32,639 nucleotides of DNA from a virus. The stretch's first letter is position 1. The number at the start of each line of letters is the position of its first letter. This document shows, one piece after another, positions 7,082-15,500 of the stretch. The translations under genes and the position numbers were made by a program. Location: positions 1-32,639 of IMG/VR virus record IMGVR_UViG_3300033153_003796; one strand, given 5' to 3'. The notes under the pieces are model-generated. The model was not told the origin of the DNA, ran no database searches, and saw only the letters and a list, made by a program, of their open reading frames with translations.

Positions 7082-7921
7082 ATGACTGAAGAAAACAATG
7101 AAGTACCAGTAGAAGAAATTGCAGCAACAGCAGAAGTTGTAACAACAGAAGAAGTTGTAGTTGAAAATACATCAGAAGATGCAGCGAAAGCTTCAGAAGA
7201 AGATGCATTAGTAGAAACTACTCAAGTATCACAAGAAGCATTTAACAAATTATATTTTGAAAAGATGCAAGCAGAGCGAGATTTAGAAGCATTACGCAAC
7301 CAGAGTCAAGCACCTGCACAACCAGATACACAAGCACCTGCTACAACTGTTGAAAAAGCACCTGTATTAGAAGACTTTGATTATGATGAAACTGCATATA
7401 CAGCAGCATTAGTTGATTATAAAGTTAAAGAACAGTTAAACACTGCAATGAATACACAGCAAAATCAATATGCAGCACAGCAGCAACAGCATTTTGAACA
7501 GAAGATAGCTAATGACTTTAATGATAAAGCTATTCAATATGCATCAACTAACCCAGATTATGAAAAGGTTGTTAATGAACACGGTAATCAAGTTCAATAC
7601 CCTGCATCTGTACAAGCAGCTATATTGCAGTCTGAAGTTGGACCACAGTTAGATTATATGTTATTGAAAGATCCTTCGTTAATTGTTAAATTAAGTGGTA
7701 TGAATGATTATCAAGCATTAATGGAAATGGGTCGTTTAGAATCAGTAGCAAAAACAACTGCACCAGCCGCACCAGCAGTTAGTACAGCACCAGCACCAAT
7801 TGAAGATGTTGTAACAGGTGGTAATGCTGCATCACATGATACACGATACGATGAAAATGCATCAATGGATGACTACTACAAGGCAACAATGGCAGCACAA
7901 GCAGCCAAAAATGGTCAGTAA
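7082..7921 (+). CDS. Scaffolding protein, P22 gp8-like role, 279 residues
   Basis: Directs procapsid assembly inside the coat shell and then leaves. It is recognised from place (between portal and coat) and composition: a very acidic N-terminus (about residues 1-55, many Glu), an Ala/Gln-rich helical middle (MNTQQNQYAAQQQQHFEQ), and a Pro/Ala linker near the C-terminus before a final short helix. Length is near P22 gp8 (303). Sequence identity in this family is low, so context carries the call. ATG 7082 follows AAGGAG at good spacing. Confidence 0.8.
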   Translation: MTEENNEVPVEEIAATAEVVTTEEVVVENTSEDAAKASEEDALVETTQVSQEAFNKLYFEKMQAERDLEALRNQSQAPAQPDTQAPATTVEKAPVLEDFDYDETAYTAALVDYKVKEQLNTAMNTQQNQYAAQQQQHFEQKIANDFNDKAIQYASTNPDYEKVVNEHGNQVQYPASVQAAILQSEVGPQLDYMLLKDPSLIVKLSGMNDYQALMEMGRLESVAKTTAPAAPAVSTAPAPIEDVVTGGNAASHDTRYDENASMDDYYKATMAAQAAKNGQ

Positions 7922-7933
7922 ATATTTTACTGT

Positions 7934-7968
7934 CATAAATAAACTTGCAAAGGACTTAATTGTCCTTT
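7934..7968 (+). promoter_or_regulatory. CATAAATAAA box followed by a 7-bp hairpin
   Basis: CATAAATAAA (7934-7943) recurs at 23346 and 30124, always in a gap before a gene. AAAGGAC (7949-7955) pairs with GTCCTTT (7962-7968) around TTAATT. The stem plus a short T run could be a weak terminator after the scaffold gene, or a 5' stem-loop of a coat-gene transcript started from the box. The two readings cannot be separated by eye. Confidence 0.35.
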
Positions 7969-8035
7969 TCGGGTGAAACATCAGTCAACAAAACTAATGC
8001 AATCAAAACATTAGCAAAAAGAGACGACTTGGCCC

Positions 8036-8098
8036 GCTCCGTGCAATGAAGCACAATTAACTTGCTACCGAAAGGTAGTCTTATATAATTAAAGGAGC
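8036..8098 (+). promoter_or_regulatory. Coat-gene leader junction that could mask its ribosome site
   Basis: GCTCC (8036-8040) is complementary to GGAGC (8094-8098), which includes the Shine-Dalgarno of the coat gene. Between them lie two hairpins: GTGC-AATGAA-GCAC (8041-8054), starting directly after the first arm, and CTACC-GAAA-GGTAG (8065-8078) with a GNRA tetraloop. Together they would form a three-way junction closing over the ribosome site 6 bases before the ATG at 8104. The 182-base gap before the coat gene is unusually long for this operon. Confidence 0.4.
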
Positions 8099-8103
8099 CC
8101 AAA

Positions 8104-9339
8104 ATGGCTAATACATTATTAAATCCTAGCGTGATCACAAAACGCGCAATGGTAGAATTCAAAAACGCAATGGTAATGCTTGACAAAGTTGATCGTCAGC
8201 TAGATCCAATGTTCGAAGGCAAGGTAGGCGATACTGTTTCAGTTCGCAAACGCGTTCGTTATACTGCTCATACAGCAGCAGACATCACATCAAACATTAA
8301 TGATACAACTGAAGGTAAGATCGCTGTTCAATTAGATCAACGCCGTGTTGTTGCTATCCAGTTTGATACTAAAGAATTATCTTTAGACATTGAAGACTTT
8401 AGCGAGCGTTATATCCGCCCAGCTATGATTGAACTTGCACAGGCTGTCGAAAGTCAGATTGCTGCACAGTACACAAAGATCTTCAACTTTACTGGTACTC
8501 CAGGTACTAACCCAAGCACATTCTTACAGATTGGTACTGCTGGTACTATCTTAGACGAAATGGGCGTTCCAAACGGAATGAACGATCGTGCTGCTTTTTA
8601 CACTCCAGGTGCTGCATTAACATTAGCAGATGGCCTTAAAGGTGTATTCCCAACAAGTATTGCTACTAAAGCAATTGAATATGCAAAAGTTAATGACTAT
8701 GCTGGTTTCAATGTTTATAAGTGCAACAGCTTGTCAACTCACACAACTGGTTACTACACAACTGGTTCAACTCCATTAGTTAACGGCGCTACACAGAATG
8801 TTACCTATGCTACATCTAAAGATGGTTACACACAGTCTTTGATTACAGATGGTTGGACTTCAGGTGGTGCAGTTATTTTAGCAGGTGATACATTCACTAT
8901 TGCTGGCGTATACTCAGTTAACCCACGCACACGCGTAAGCACTGGTCGTTTACAGTCTTTCGTTGCTACAGTTGACGGTACTGCAACAGGCGCAGATCTT
9001 ACAATGACAATTAGTCCACCAATTATTACTTCCGGTGCTAATCAAACTGTTGATGCTGCTCCAGCTAACAATGCTATTATTACAATGACTGGTGGTACTG
9101 AAAGTACTGCTTACTCACAGAACATGGCATTCCATAAAGATGCTATTACTGTAGCGTTTGGTCAGTTAGTTAAGCCACAAGGTAATGTAGAATTTGGTCG
9201 TGAAACAATGGACGGTGTTAGTGTTCGTTTAGTAGCTGACTATGATATACTTACTGATAACAACATTTGGCGTTTCGATATCTTATTCGGTGTAGAAGCA
9301 CAGAATCCAGGTATGGCTATTCGTCATGTTGGTGCTTAA
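8104..9339 (+). CDS. Major capsid protein, P22 gp5 coat-like, 411 residues
   Basis: Builds the icosahedral head in the HK97 fold. The opening (MANTLLNPSVITKRAMVEFK, then a VGDTVSVRKRVRYTA segment near residue 40) is typical of the P22 coat (gene 5) family. The length is close to P22 coat (430). A beta-rich segment at about residues 215-310 may be the inserted domain of this family. It follows the scaffold gene and is the last gene before a strong terminator. AAAGGAG lies 6 bases upstream, possibly in a folded leader. Confidence 0.92.
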   Translation: MANTLLNPSVITKRAMVEFKNAMVMLDKVDRQLDPMFEGKVGDTVSVRKRVRYTAHTAADITSNINDTTEGKIAVQLDQRRVVAIQFDTKELSLDIEDFSERYIRPAMIELAQAVESQIAAQYTKIFNFTGTPGTNPSTFLQIGTAGTILDEMGVPNGMNDRAAFYTPGAALTLADGLKGVFPTSIATKAIEYAKVNDYAGFNVYKCNSLSTHTTGYYTTGSTPLVNGATQNVTYATSKDGYTQSLITDGWTSGGAVILAGDTFTIAGVYSVNPRTRVSTGRLQSFVATVDGTATGADLTMTISPPIITSGANQTVDAAPANNAIITMTGGTESTAYSQNMAFHKDAITVAFGQLVKPQGNVEFGRETMDGVSVRLVADYDILTDNNIWRFDILFGVEAQNPGMAIRHVGA

Positions 9340-9371
9340 TTTAACAATTAAGTAAAACCTTAAAGGAAAAG

Positions 9372-9398
9372 GGTGGGCATAAACACCCACCTTTTTTT
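9372..9398 (+). terminator. Rho-independent terminator after the coat gene
   Basis: GGTGGG (9372-9377) pairs with CCCACC (9386-9391) around an 8-base loop, followed by seven T (9392-9398). It lies 33 bases after the coat stop codon and is the clearest intrinsic terminator in the window. It should lower expression of the genes from 9423 relative to coat. Confidence 0.85.
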
Positions 9399-9422
9399 CT
9401 TTATTACTCAAGGAGAAATACA

Positions 9423-9644
9423 ATGGGATTAAATACTCGTTTTAAAGAAGCAGATGACGCAACAGCAGCAGCTCTAGTTAATACCTGGACTACTAATGAA
9501 CCTACAGCAGCTAATACAGCTACTATTGCAGATGGTACCGTACCAACTGTAGCAGAATTAGGTCAAGCCGTAGCTAACTTAACAGCAATTGTTAACCAAT
9601 TGGTTGTTGATAATGCATCACTTCGCAACGCATTAAATGATTAA
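9423..9644 (+). CDS. Small head-decoration or fibre-like protein, 73 residues
   Basis: Good AAGGAG site before ATG 9423. The N-terminal half is Ala/Thr-rich; the second half (VPTVAELGQAVANLTAIVNQ and onward) has hydrophobic residues spaced as in a short trimeric coiled coil. Similar small proteins follow coat genes in many phages as head fibres or decorations. The assignment is from position and pattern only. Two hairpins follow the stop codon. Confidence 0.7.
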   Translation: MGLNTRFKEADDATAAALVNTWTTNEPTAANTATIADGTVPTVAELGQAVANLTAIVNQLVVDNASLRNALND

Positions 9645-9651
9645 TGAAATA

Positions 9652-9710
9652 GCCTTTACAGCAATGTAAGGGCACTTTCTAATGTGCTAAATAACTAGTA
9701 TATTAGAAAG
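9652..9710 (+). promoter_or_regulatory. Stacked and alternative hairpins before the 140-residue gene
   Basis: GCCTTTAC (9652-9659) pairs with GTAAGGGC (9666-9673), 8 bp including one G-U. CTTTCTAAT (9675-9683) pairs perfectly with ATTAGAAAG (9702-9710), and the last bases run into the AAAGGAG ribosome site. A third option, GCAC (9672-9675) with GTGC (9684-9687), excludes both. CTAAATAAC (9687-9695) in the loop is a variant of the late-promoter-like box. It could be an attenuating terminator or a translational switch. Confidence 0.4.
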
Positions 9711-9720
9711 GAGAGATAAA

Positions 9721-10143
9721 ATGATTATAGATGGCGAATACAAATTAGAAGAAACTGGCGTAACACCCGAAGCACACAAAGATTATAGAACCTGGGTATA
9801 CAATAGAATAGATGGCGAAATGCTATCTAAGGTAGTAACTGGCCCTGAAGCTGAATTACTATACGCAGAAGGTTGGAGAATGACTCCAGCAGACTTCACA
9901 GAAAACGAAGAACTTAAAGGCTCAAAAGAGTTTACTGATCTTGCTGATGATATGGCACAGGTTATGAACTTCTTACTTAACTTAGATAACTGTGAAGACT
10001 TAATGGCACTACGAGAATTTGCCACAGATTTCTTGCAAATGAAAGTGCGTAAAAACGCAACAGTAGCTTCTTTAAAGAAAGCTATGAATAAGAAGGCAAA
10101 CGAATTAGGATTATTTGATGACAACAGCAAACGAACTGATTAA
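9721..10143 (+). CDS. Hypothetical protein, 140 residues, between coat and gp4-like genes
   Basis: Starts at ATG 9721 after AAAGGAGAG. The N-terminal half (about 1-60) looks beta-rich with aromatic residues (YRTWVYNRIDG, EGWRM). The middle is acidic and helical, and the C-terminus (VRKNATVASLKKAMNKKANE) resembles a small HeH/LEM-type helical nucleic-acid-binding fold. It overlaps the next gene by 26 bases. Placement suggests a head-completion or head-to-tail role, but no family is recognised. Confidence 0.75.
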   Translation: MIIDGEYKLEETGVTPEAHKDYRTWVYNRIDGEMLSKVVTGPEAELLYAEGWRMTPADFTENEELKGSKEFTDLADDMAQVMNFLLNLDNCEDLMALREFATDFLQMKVRKNATVASLKKAMNKKANELGLFDDNSKRTD

Positions 10144-10603
10144 TGATGCATTCGACTTACTAGAAATTAAGTCGGCAGAAGTTGAATTAGAAGATGATGA
10201 AATTAATACTGCTATTAGACGAATGAATCGTATGATAACAAGCTGGGCACAGGAAGGTATGAACTTAGGATATAGTAAAGTTACTCTTAAGACAGAAACT
10301 GTTACTATTCCGGACTGGTCAGAAGAAGCAGTAGTAGCATTGTTAGCAGTTAGATTAGCGCCAGCATTTGGCGTACCACTAACACAAGCATTACAAGCAC
10401 AAGCAGCAGGATCATTAAAGAACTTACAACAGCAGTTAATTACTATTGGAGATGTACAGTTTCCAAGCAACTTACCAATTGGTTCAGGCAATGCTTATCG
10501 CAATGATCAGAACTTTTATGCAGATTCAAAGACTAACACCTTAACAACTAACGCCAAAGGCGAACTAACTGATGGCGAATCAGTAGACTTATCAACGGAA
10601 TAA
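10118..10603 (+). CDS. Tail accessory factor, P22 gp4-like head completion protein, 161 residues
   Basis: Forms the first ring added below the portal after packaging and carries the later tail parts. Length matches P22 gp4 (166). The pattern ANELINDAFDLLEIKSAEVE, then AIRRMNRMITSWAQEG near residue 35, and the helical stretch VALLAVRLAPAFGVPL (near residue 77) are typical of this family. ATG 10118 follows AGGA at about 8 bases; a TTG directly before it is less likely. The C-terminal tail is polar. In P22 the next gene is gp10; here an adhesin island intervenes. Confidence 0.87.
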   Translation: MTTANELINDAFDLLEIKSAEVELEDDEINTAIRRMNRMITSWAQEGMNLGYSKVTLKTETVTIPDWSEEAVVALLAVRLAPAFGVPLTQALQAQAAGSLKNLQQQLITIGDVQFPSNLPIGSGNAYRNDQNFYADSKTNTLTTNAKGELTDGESVDLSTE

Positions 10604-10607
10604 TAAA

Positions 10608-11648
10608 ATGTCAATAAAAGAAAATAACTTAGTAACAATCGCAGCAGCTGACTTATCCTTAACAGATAAGATTAGATGTTTAGATTCAAAAGCATCACGC
10701 AATATTACAGTTGCTGATCTAATTACAATATTTGAAGATAATACAGATGTTACAAATGCTTTAACATTAGCAGGTGGAACATTAACAGGTGATTTAGCAA
10801 TAGTTAAAGAAGATCCTACATTATCACTAACTACAAGCACAGGTAGTACTAAATTAGCATTACAAGCATCAAGTGCAGAAACAGTTACTATTGAAATGGG
10901 TGATATTACTGATCCAGATGCAGGACAAATTGAATATGATAATAATACAAATGCATTAACATTATCAGCAGACGGTGCTGTTGGATTAACACTAGATGCT
11001 TCACAGAATTTAACAATTGTCGGTGATTTAGCTATTACAGGTGGTAATATTACTACAGCAACCACAATGGACAGTACATTAACTGTTACTGGCGCAGTTG
11101 TTAATAATAGTACAACAGATTTAAACGGTGCATTAACTTGTAAAGCAATTACAGTAGATGCAAGCTCTGCACTTGATATGGGTGCTAACAAATTAACAAA
11201 TGTTGCAGATCCAACATCAGCACAAGATGTAGTTACAAAACAATTCCTAGAAAATGACTTTTATGAACAAGGTACATGGACTCCAGTACTAAGTGACGGT
11301 ACCTTTACTGCTACAGCCACAGTACTTGGGTATTACGAACGAGTAGGTGATTTAATTACATACCGTGGTAGTATTACAGTAACAAGTTTAGGTTCAATGA
11401 CTGGTATTGTTCGTATTACAGGACTACCTTATAATGCTATTGCAGTTGAATTAGGTGATTTAGTAGTTGGTACAGCAGAAAACTTAAATGTTACAGCTGG
11501 TGAAATCATTGTTGGTACAAATGTTGCTTCTAGTAACTATATTCAATTAGGACTTTGGGACGCAACAACCGGTACTACAGATTTGCTAAGTACTGAAGTA
11601 ACTGCAACTACAATACTAAGATTTAGTGGCGCTTATAGAGCAGTCTAA
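10608..11648 (+). CDS. Tail fibre-like virion protein, 346 residues
   Basis: Residues 1-45 (MSIKENNLVTIAAADLSLTD onward) are a module shared with the protein at 19233, probably docking both to the same virion site. A Thr/Ala-rich beta repeat region follows (about 50-200; GGTLTGDLAIV, LTLDASQNLTIVGDL). Then a module near 205-220 (TNVADPTSAQDVVTKQ) typical of fibre proteins, and a C-terminal beta domain starting with EQGTWTPVLSDG and YYERVGDLITYRG, also common at fibre tips. It starts 4 bases after the gp4-like stop. Confidence 0.75.
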   Translation: MSIKENNLVTIAAADLSLTDKIRCLDSKASRNITVADLITIFEDNTDVTNALTLAGGTLTGDLAIVKEDPTLSLTTSTGSTKLALQASSAETVTIEMGDITDPDAGQIEYDNNTNALTLSADGAVGLTLDASQNLTIVGDLAITGGNITTATTMDSTLTVTGAVVNNSTTDLNGALTCKAITVDASSALDMGANKLTNVADPTSAQDVVTKQFLENDFYEQGTWTPVLSDGTFTATATVLGYYERVGDLITYRGSITVTSLGSMTGIVRITGLPYNAIAVELGDLVVGTAENLNVTAGEIIVGTNVASSNYIQLGLWDATTGTTDLLSTEVTATTILRFSGAYRAV

Positions 11649-11649
11649 G

Positions 11650-11859
11650 ATGGAACAACCATCGTTGAAGTATTTAAGACCAGGTATTATAATCTGGTTA
11701 ACATTATTTGTAAGTTTACTTGCATTAGTAGATGGTAATGTAGGTGATTTTACAGTTAAAGATAGCTACATAAAATTGCTAGAAGCAATATTAATGGTAG
11801 TATATGGCGCTTTCTTTATTGGAAGGTCCGTTGAGAAGGTTAAGAAAGGAACACAATAA
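11650..11859 (+). CDS. Holin-like membrane protein, 69 residues
   Basis: ATG 11650 lies one base after the stop of the fibre-like gene, so translation is probably coupled; an in-frame GTG upstream overlaps that gene. Two hydrophobic segments are clear: GIIIWLTLFVSLLALVDG (about 12-29) and LLEAILMVVYGAFFIGR (about 43-59), with a basic tail (VEKVKKG). Layout and the YGAFFIGRSVEK end resemble small phage and gene-transfer-agent holins. No endolysin gene is visible near it, so a role in lysis is plausible but not proved. Confidence 0.65.
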   Translation: MEQPSLKYLRPGIIIWLTLFVSLLALVDGNVGDFTVKDSYIKLLEAILMVVYGAFFIGRSVEKVKKGTQ

Positions 11860-11861
11860 AG

Positions 11862-12140
11862 ATGAGCGATAACGACCAAGCCGATGAACGCAGAGCATAC
11901 GGTGTTGATAATCACGAAAGGTTAGTAAGAGTAGAAGTGAAACAAGATATGTTAAACAAAGCATTTGATGATCACGAAGTACACGACGAAGAGCGTTTTA
12001 GTGAGATGAATGCATTATTAAGAACTATTACTAATACGCAAGTTAAACTTTCAACTACTATGTGGTTAGTTGGCGGTTTCATTACACTAATGGTACCTGT
12101 TATAACAGCACTAGTAATTCATTTTTCAAGTGTAAGCTAA
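11862..12140 (+). CDS. Tail-anchored coiled-coil protein, possible holin partner, 92 residues
   Basis: Residues 1-65 are charged and helical (NHERLVRVEVKQDMLNKAFD near residue 17). A single hydrophobic segment lies near the C-terminus (MWLVGGFITLMVPVITALVI, about 67-86). This layout, soluble coiled coil then C-terminal anchor, resembles XhlA-type proteins that work beside holins. It lies 2 bases after the holin-like gene, supporting a lysis pair. AAAGGA precedes the ATG. Confidence 0.6.
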   Translation: MSDNDQADERRAYGVDNHERLVRVEVKQDMLNKAFDDHEVHDEERFSEMNALLRTITNTQVKLSTTMWLVGGFITLMVPVITALVIHFSSVS

Positions 12141-12150
12141 GGAGACCTAA

Positions 12151-12504
12151 ATGGCAAACTCATTAAGAAACGACAATCACAGATTAGATGAAGGTCTTGC
12201 TGTAACAACTGATTTTAATACAGATAATTTAGAAGTAGGTGGTGCACGAGGTTACTCTGTACTAGTTAAACTAACGGATAATGGTTCAGCAGCAGGAACA
12301 GTAAGTTTACGCGCTGGATTATCTGAAGATGACTTTATAACTATGGCAAATACTACAACTACTATGGTATATACAACTGGTGAATGCAAAATATTATTCA
12401 ATGTAACAGATCCACACTACAAGTACATGGATGTTATTGTTGCTATATCAGCAGGGGACTTAGATTACACTGTAGATGTAACTATTATTGAAGGAGAGAC
12501 ATAA
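12151..12504 (+). CDS. Small beta-rich virion protein, 117 residues
   Basis: Good AAGGAGA site before ATG 12151. The sequence alternates polar and hydrophobic residues as in a beta sandwich (RGYSVLVKLTDNGSAAGTVS, then MDVIVAISAGDLDYTVDVTI at the end). No signal peptide, no enzyme motif. Its stop overlaps the start of the giant fibre (TAATG), so it may be a fibre-associated or baseplate-like adaptor. The family is not recognised. Confidence 0.65.
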   Translation: MANSLRNDNHRLDEGLAVTTDFNTDNLEVGGARGYSVLVKLTDNGSAAGTVSLRAGLSEDDFITMANTTTTMVYTTGECKILFNVTDPHYKYMDVIVAISAGDLDYTVDVTIIEGET

Positions 12505-15500
12505 TGTCCGATATTTTTGTTAATATTGGTACTGGCGCTAGTTCAGATGGACTTGCGGACTTAGTAGACGATTTAAGCCCACAGTTAGGTTCACATTTAG
12601 ATGTAAATGGCTTCAATATTGCTTCAACCGCAGCTGGAGATATAGTATTACTTCCGGATACTACCGGTGATGTTATCATTGATGGTAACAAAATGCCACA
12701 AGGCTTTGGTAATAACGGCGAAGTACTACAAACGAACGGGGCTGGACAAACCAGCTGGGCAGCAGCATCTGCAGGTACTTTAACTGCATTATCAGATACA
12801 ACAATCACAACACTTGGTACAGATGAATTACTATTCTCACAAGACGGTGTTACATGGATAAATCAAACATTATCTGAAGCAGGTATTGAACCAGCTGACG
12901 CTACTATATTAAAAGATGCAGATATTGGTGTAAATGTACAAGCATATAGTGCAACTAATGCGCTAACAACAGACATAACTTACGGAACATTAGATACAAA
13001 TGGCGATGTTGGTACAAGTGCAGGGCAACTTGCAATTGGTAACCACACTCACACTGGTGTATACGAACCAGCTAATGCAACTATCTTAGTCGATGCAGAC
13101 ATAGGTGTAAATGTACAAGCATATGACGCTACTATTTTAGTTGATGCAGATATCGGTGTTAATGTTGCATCGCAAAGCCACAATCACACAGGTGTTTATG
13201 AACCAGCAAATGCAACGATACTTGTTGACGCCGATATAGGTGTTAATGTACAAGCATATGACTCAACGATACTTGTTGACGCAGATATAGGTGTTAATGT
13301 ACAAGCATATGACTCAACTTTACTAAATGATGCAGATATTGGTGTTAATGTAGCATCATTTGCACATACACACGGTGCAGATGATCTAACAGATGTAACA
13401 ATTGCAACACCACTAGATAAACATGCTTTAATGCATAATGGCGCCGGACAATTTGTTAATAGATTACTTGTTGAAGCTGATATTAGTGATCTTGGAACTT
13501 ATTCATTGACTTCACATAATCACACAGGTGTTTATGAGCCTGCAGATGCAACAATATTAAAAGACGCCGACATTGGTTCAACAGTACAAGCATATGATGC
13601 AACATACCTAGTAGATGCAGATATAGGTGTTAATGTACAAGCATATGATGCAACAATATTAGTAGACGCCGATATAGGTGTTAATGTACAAGCATATGAT
13701 GCTAACATACTTGCACTTAAGAGTAATCTTGTAGCAACAGCCGCACCAGCAGTCACAGACGACACAGCTGGAGGTTATGCAGTAGGTTCTGTGTGGATCG
13801 ATGTTACAGGAGACAAATCATATGTATGTGTCGATGCAACAAATAGCGCCGCTGTTTGGGTAGAGTCAGGATCAGCTGGTGCATTTACAGCAAGTTCAAC
13901 AGATACCTTAACAAACAAAACAATTAATACTGCAAGTAATACAATTACCGTAGTAGAAGCTGACATTAGTGACTTACAAAGCTATATTTTAGCTGCTGGA
14001 GTTACTTACGGAAACTTAGATGCAAATGGCGATGTAGGTACAGGAGCAACACAAGTATCACAAGGTACACATACACACACAGGTGTATATGAACCAGCTA
14101 ATGCAACTATCTTAGTCGATGCAGATATAGGTGTTAATGTACAAGCATATGATGCAACAATCTTAGTAGATGCAGACATAGGTGTTAATGTACAAGCATA
14201 TGATGCAACAATAGTTGTAGATGCAGACATAGGTGTAACTGTGCAAGGTTATGATGCCGACTTAGCTAAAATTGCAGCATTATCAAGTGCTGATAGTAAT
14301 TTTATTGTTGGTTCTGCAACTGGATGGGTTGCTGAAAGTGGAGTAACTGCAAGAGCAAGTCTTGGTGTTGCTATTGGATCACAAGTACAAGCATATGATG
14401 CTACTATCTTAAATGCAGCAGACATTGGTACAAGTGTACAAGCATATGATGCCACCAATGTTGTAGACGCAGATGTTGTTTATGCATTACTTGATACAAA
14501 TGGTGATGTTGGTACAAGTGCTGGTCAATTAGCTATCGGTAACCATACTCACTCAGGTGTATATGAACCAGCAGATGCAACAATATTAAAAGACGCAGAC
14601 ATAGGTGTAACGGTACAAGCATACGACGCTGTATTAGCCGACATTGCAGCATTAACAGTTACTAAAGGTAATATCATTGCAGCAAACGCAACCGACTATG
14701 TTGCTCTCGCTATTGGTACTAATGATTATGTACTTACAGCAGATTCAACAGCAGCTACCGGAATGGCTTGGAAAGCAGCAGCAGGCTTGCCAACACTAAA
14801 TGATGTTACTGATGTAACAATTACAACAGTTGCAACAGGCGAATTACTTGTTAAATCAGCAGGCGATTGGATTAACCAAACATTATCCGAAGCAGGCATT
14901 GAAGCTGTTGGACATACACATGTAGAAAACGATATTACTGATCTGCAAGCATATACTTTACCTGCTGATATTGTGTACTCGTTGCTTGACACAAATGGCG
15001 ATGTAGGTACAAGTGCAGGGCAACTAGCAATTGGTAACCACACTCACACAGGTGTGTACGAACCAGCAGACGCCACGATAGTAAAAGATGTTGATATTGG
15101 TGTTAATGTACAGGCTTATGATGCTACTATCTTAGTCGATGCAGATATAGGTGTTAATGTACAAGCGTACAGTGCAACTAATACACTTGACGCAGATGTA
15201 GTATATGCATTACTTGATACAAATGGCGATGTTGGTACAAGTGCAGGGCAACTTGCAATTGGTAACCACACACATACAGGTGTATATGAACCAGCTAATG
15301 CAACTATCTTAGTAGATGCAGACATAGGTGTTAATGTACAAGCATATGACGCAACCAATGTCGTAGATGCTGATGTCACATACGCATTATTGAACACAAA
15401 TGGCGATGTTGGTACAAGTGCAGGGCAACTTGCAATTGGTAATCATAATCACTCAGGTGTATATGAACCAGCTAATGCAACTATCTTAGTCGATGCAGAT

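Noticed and set aside
10592-11191. A 199-codon leftward open frame opposite the 346-residue fibre gene
   Set aside because: It mirrors a Thr/Ala-rich rightward gene with a good start and context; such compositions leave the reverse frame open. There is no ribosome site and no sensible protein character.
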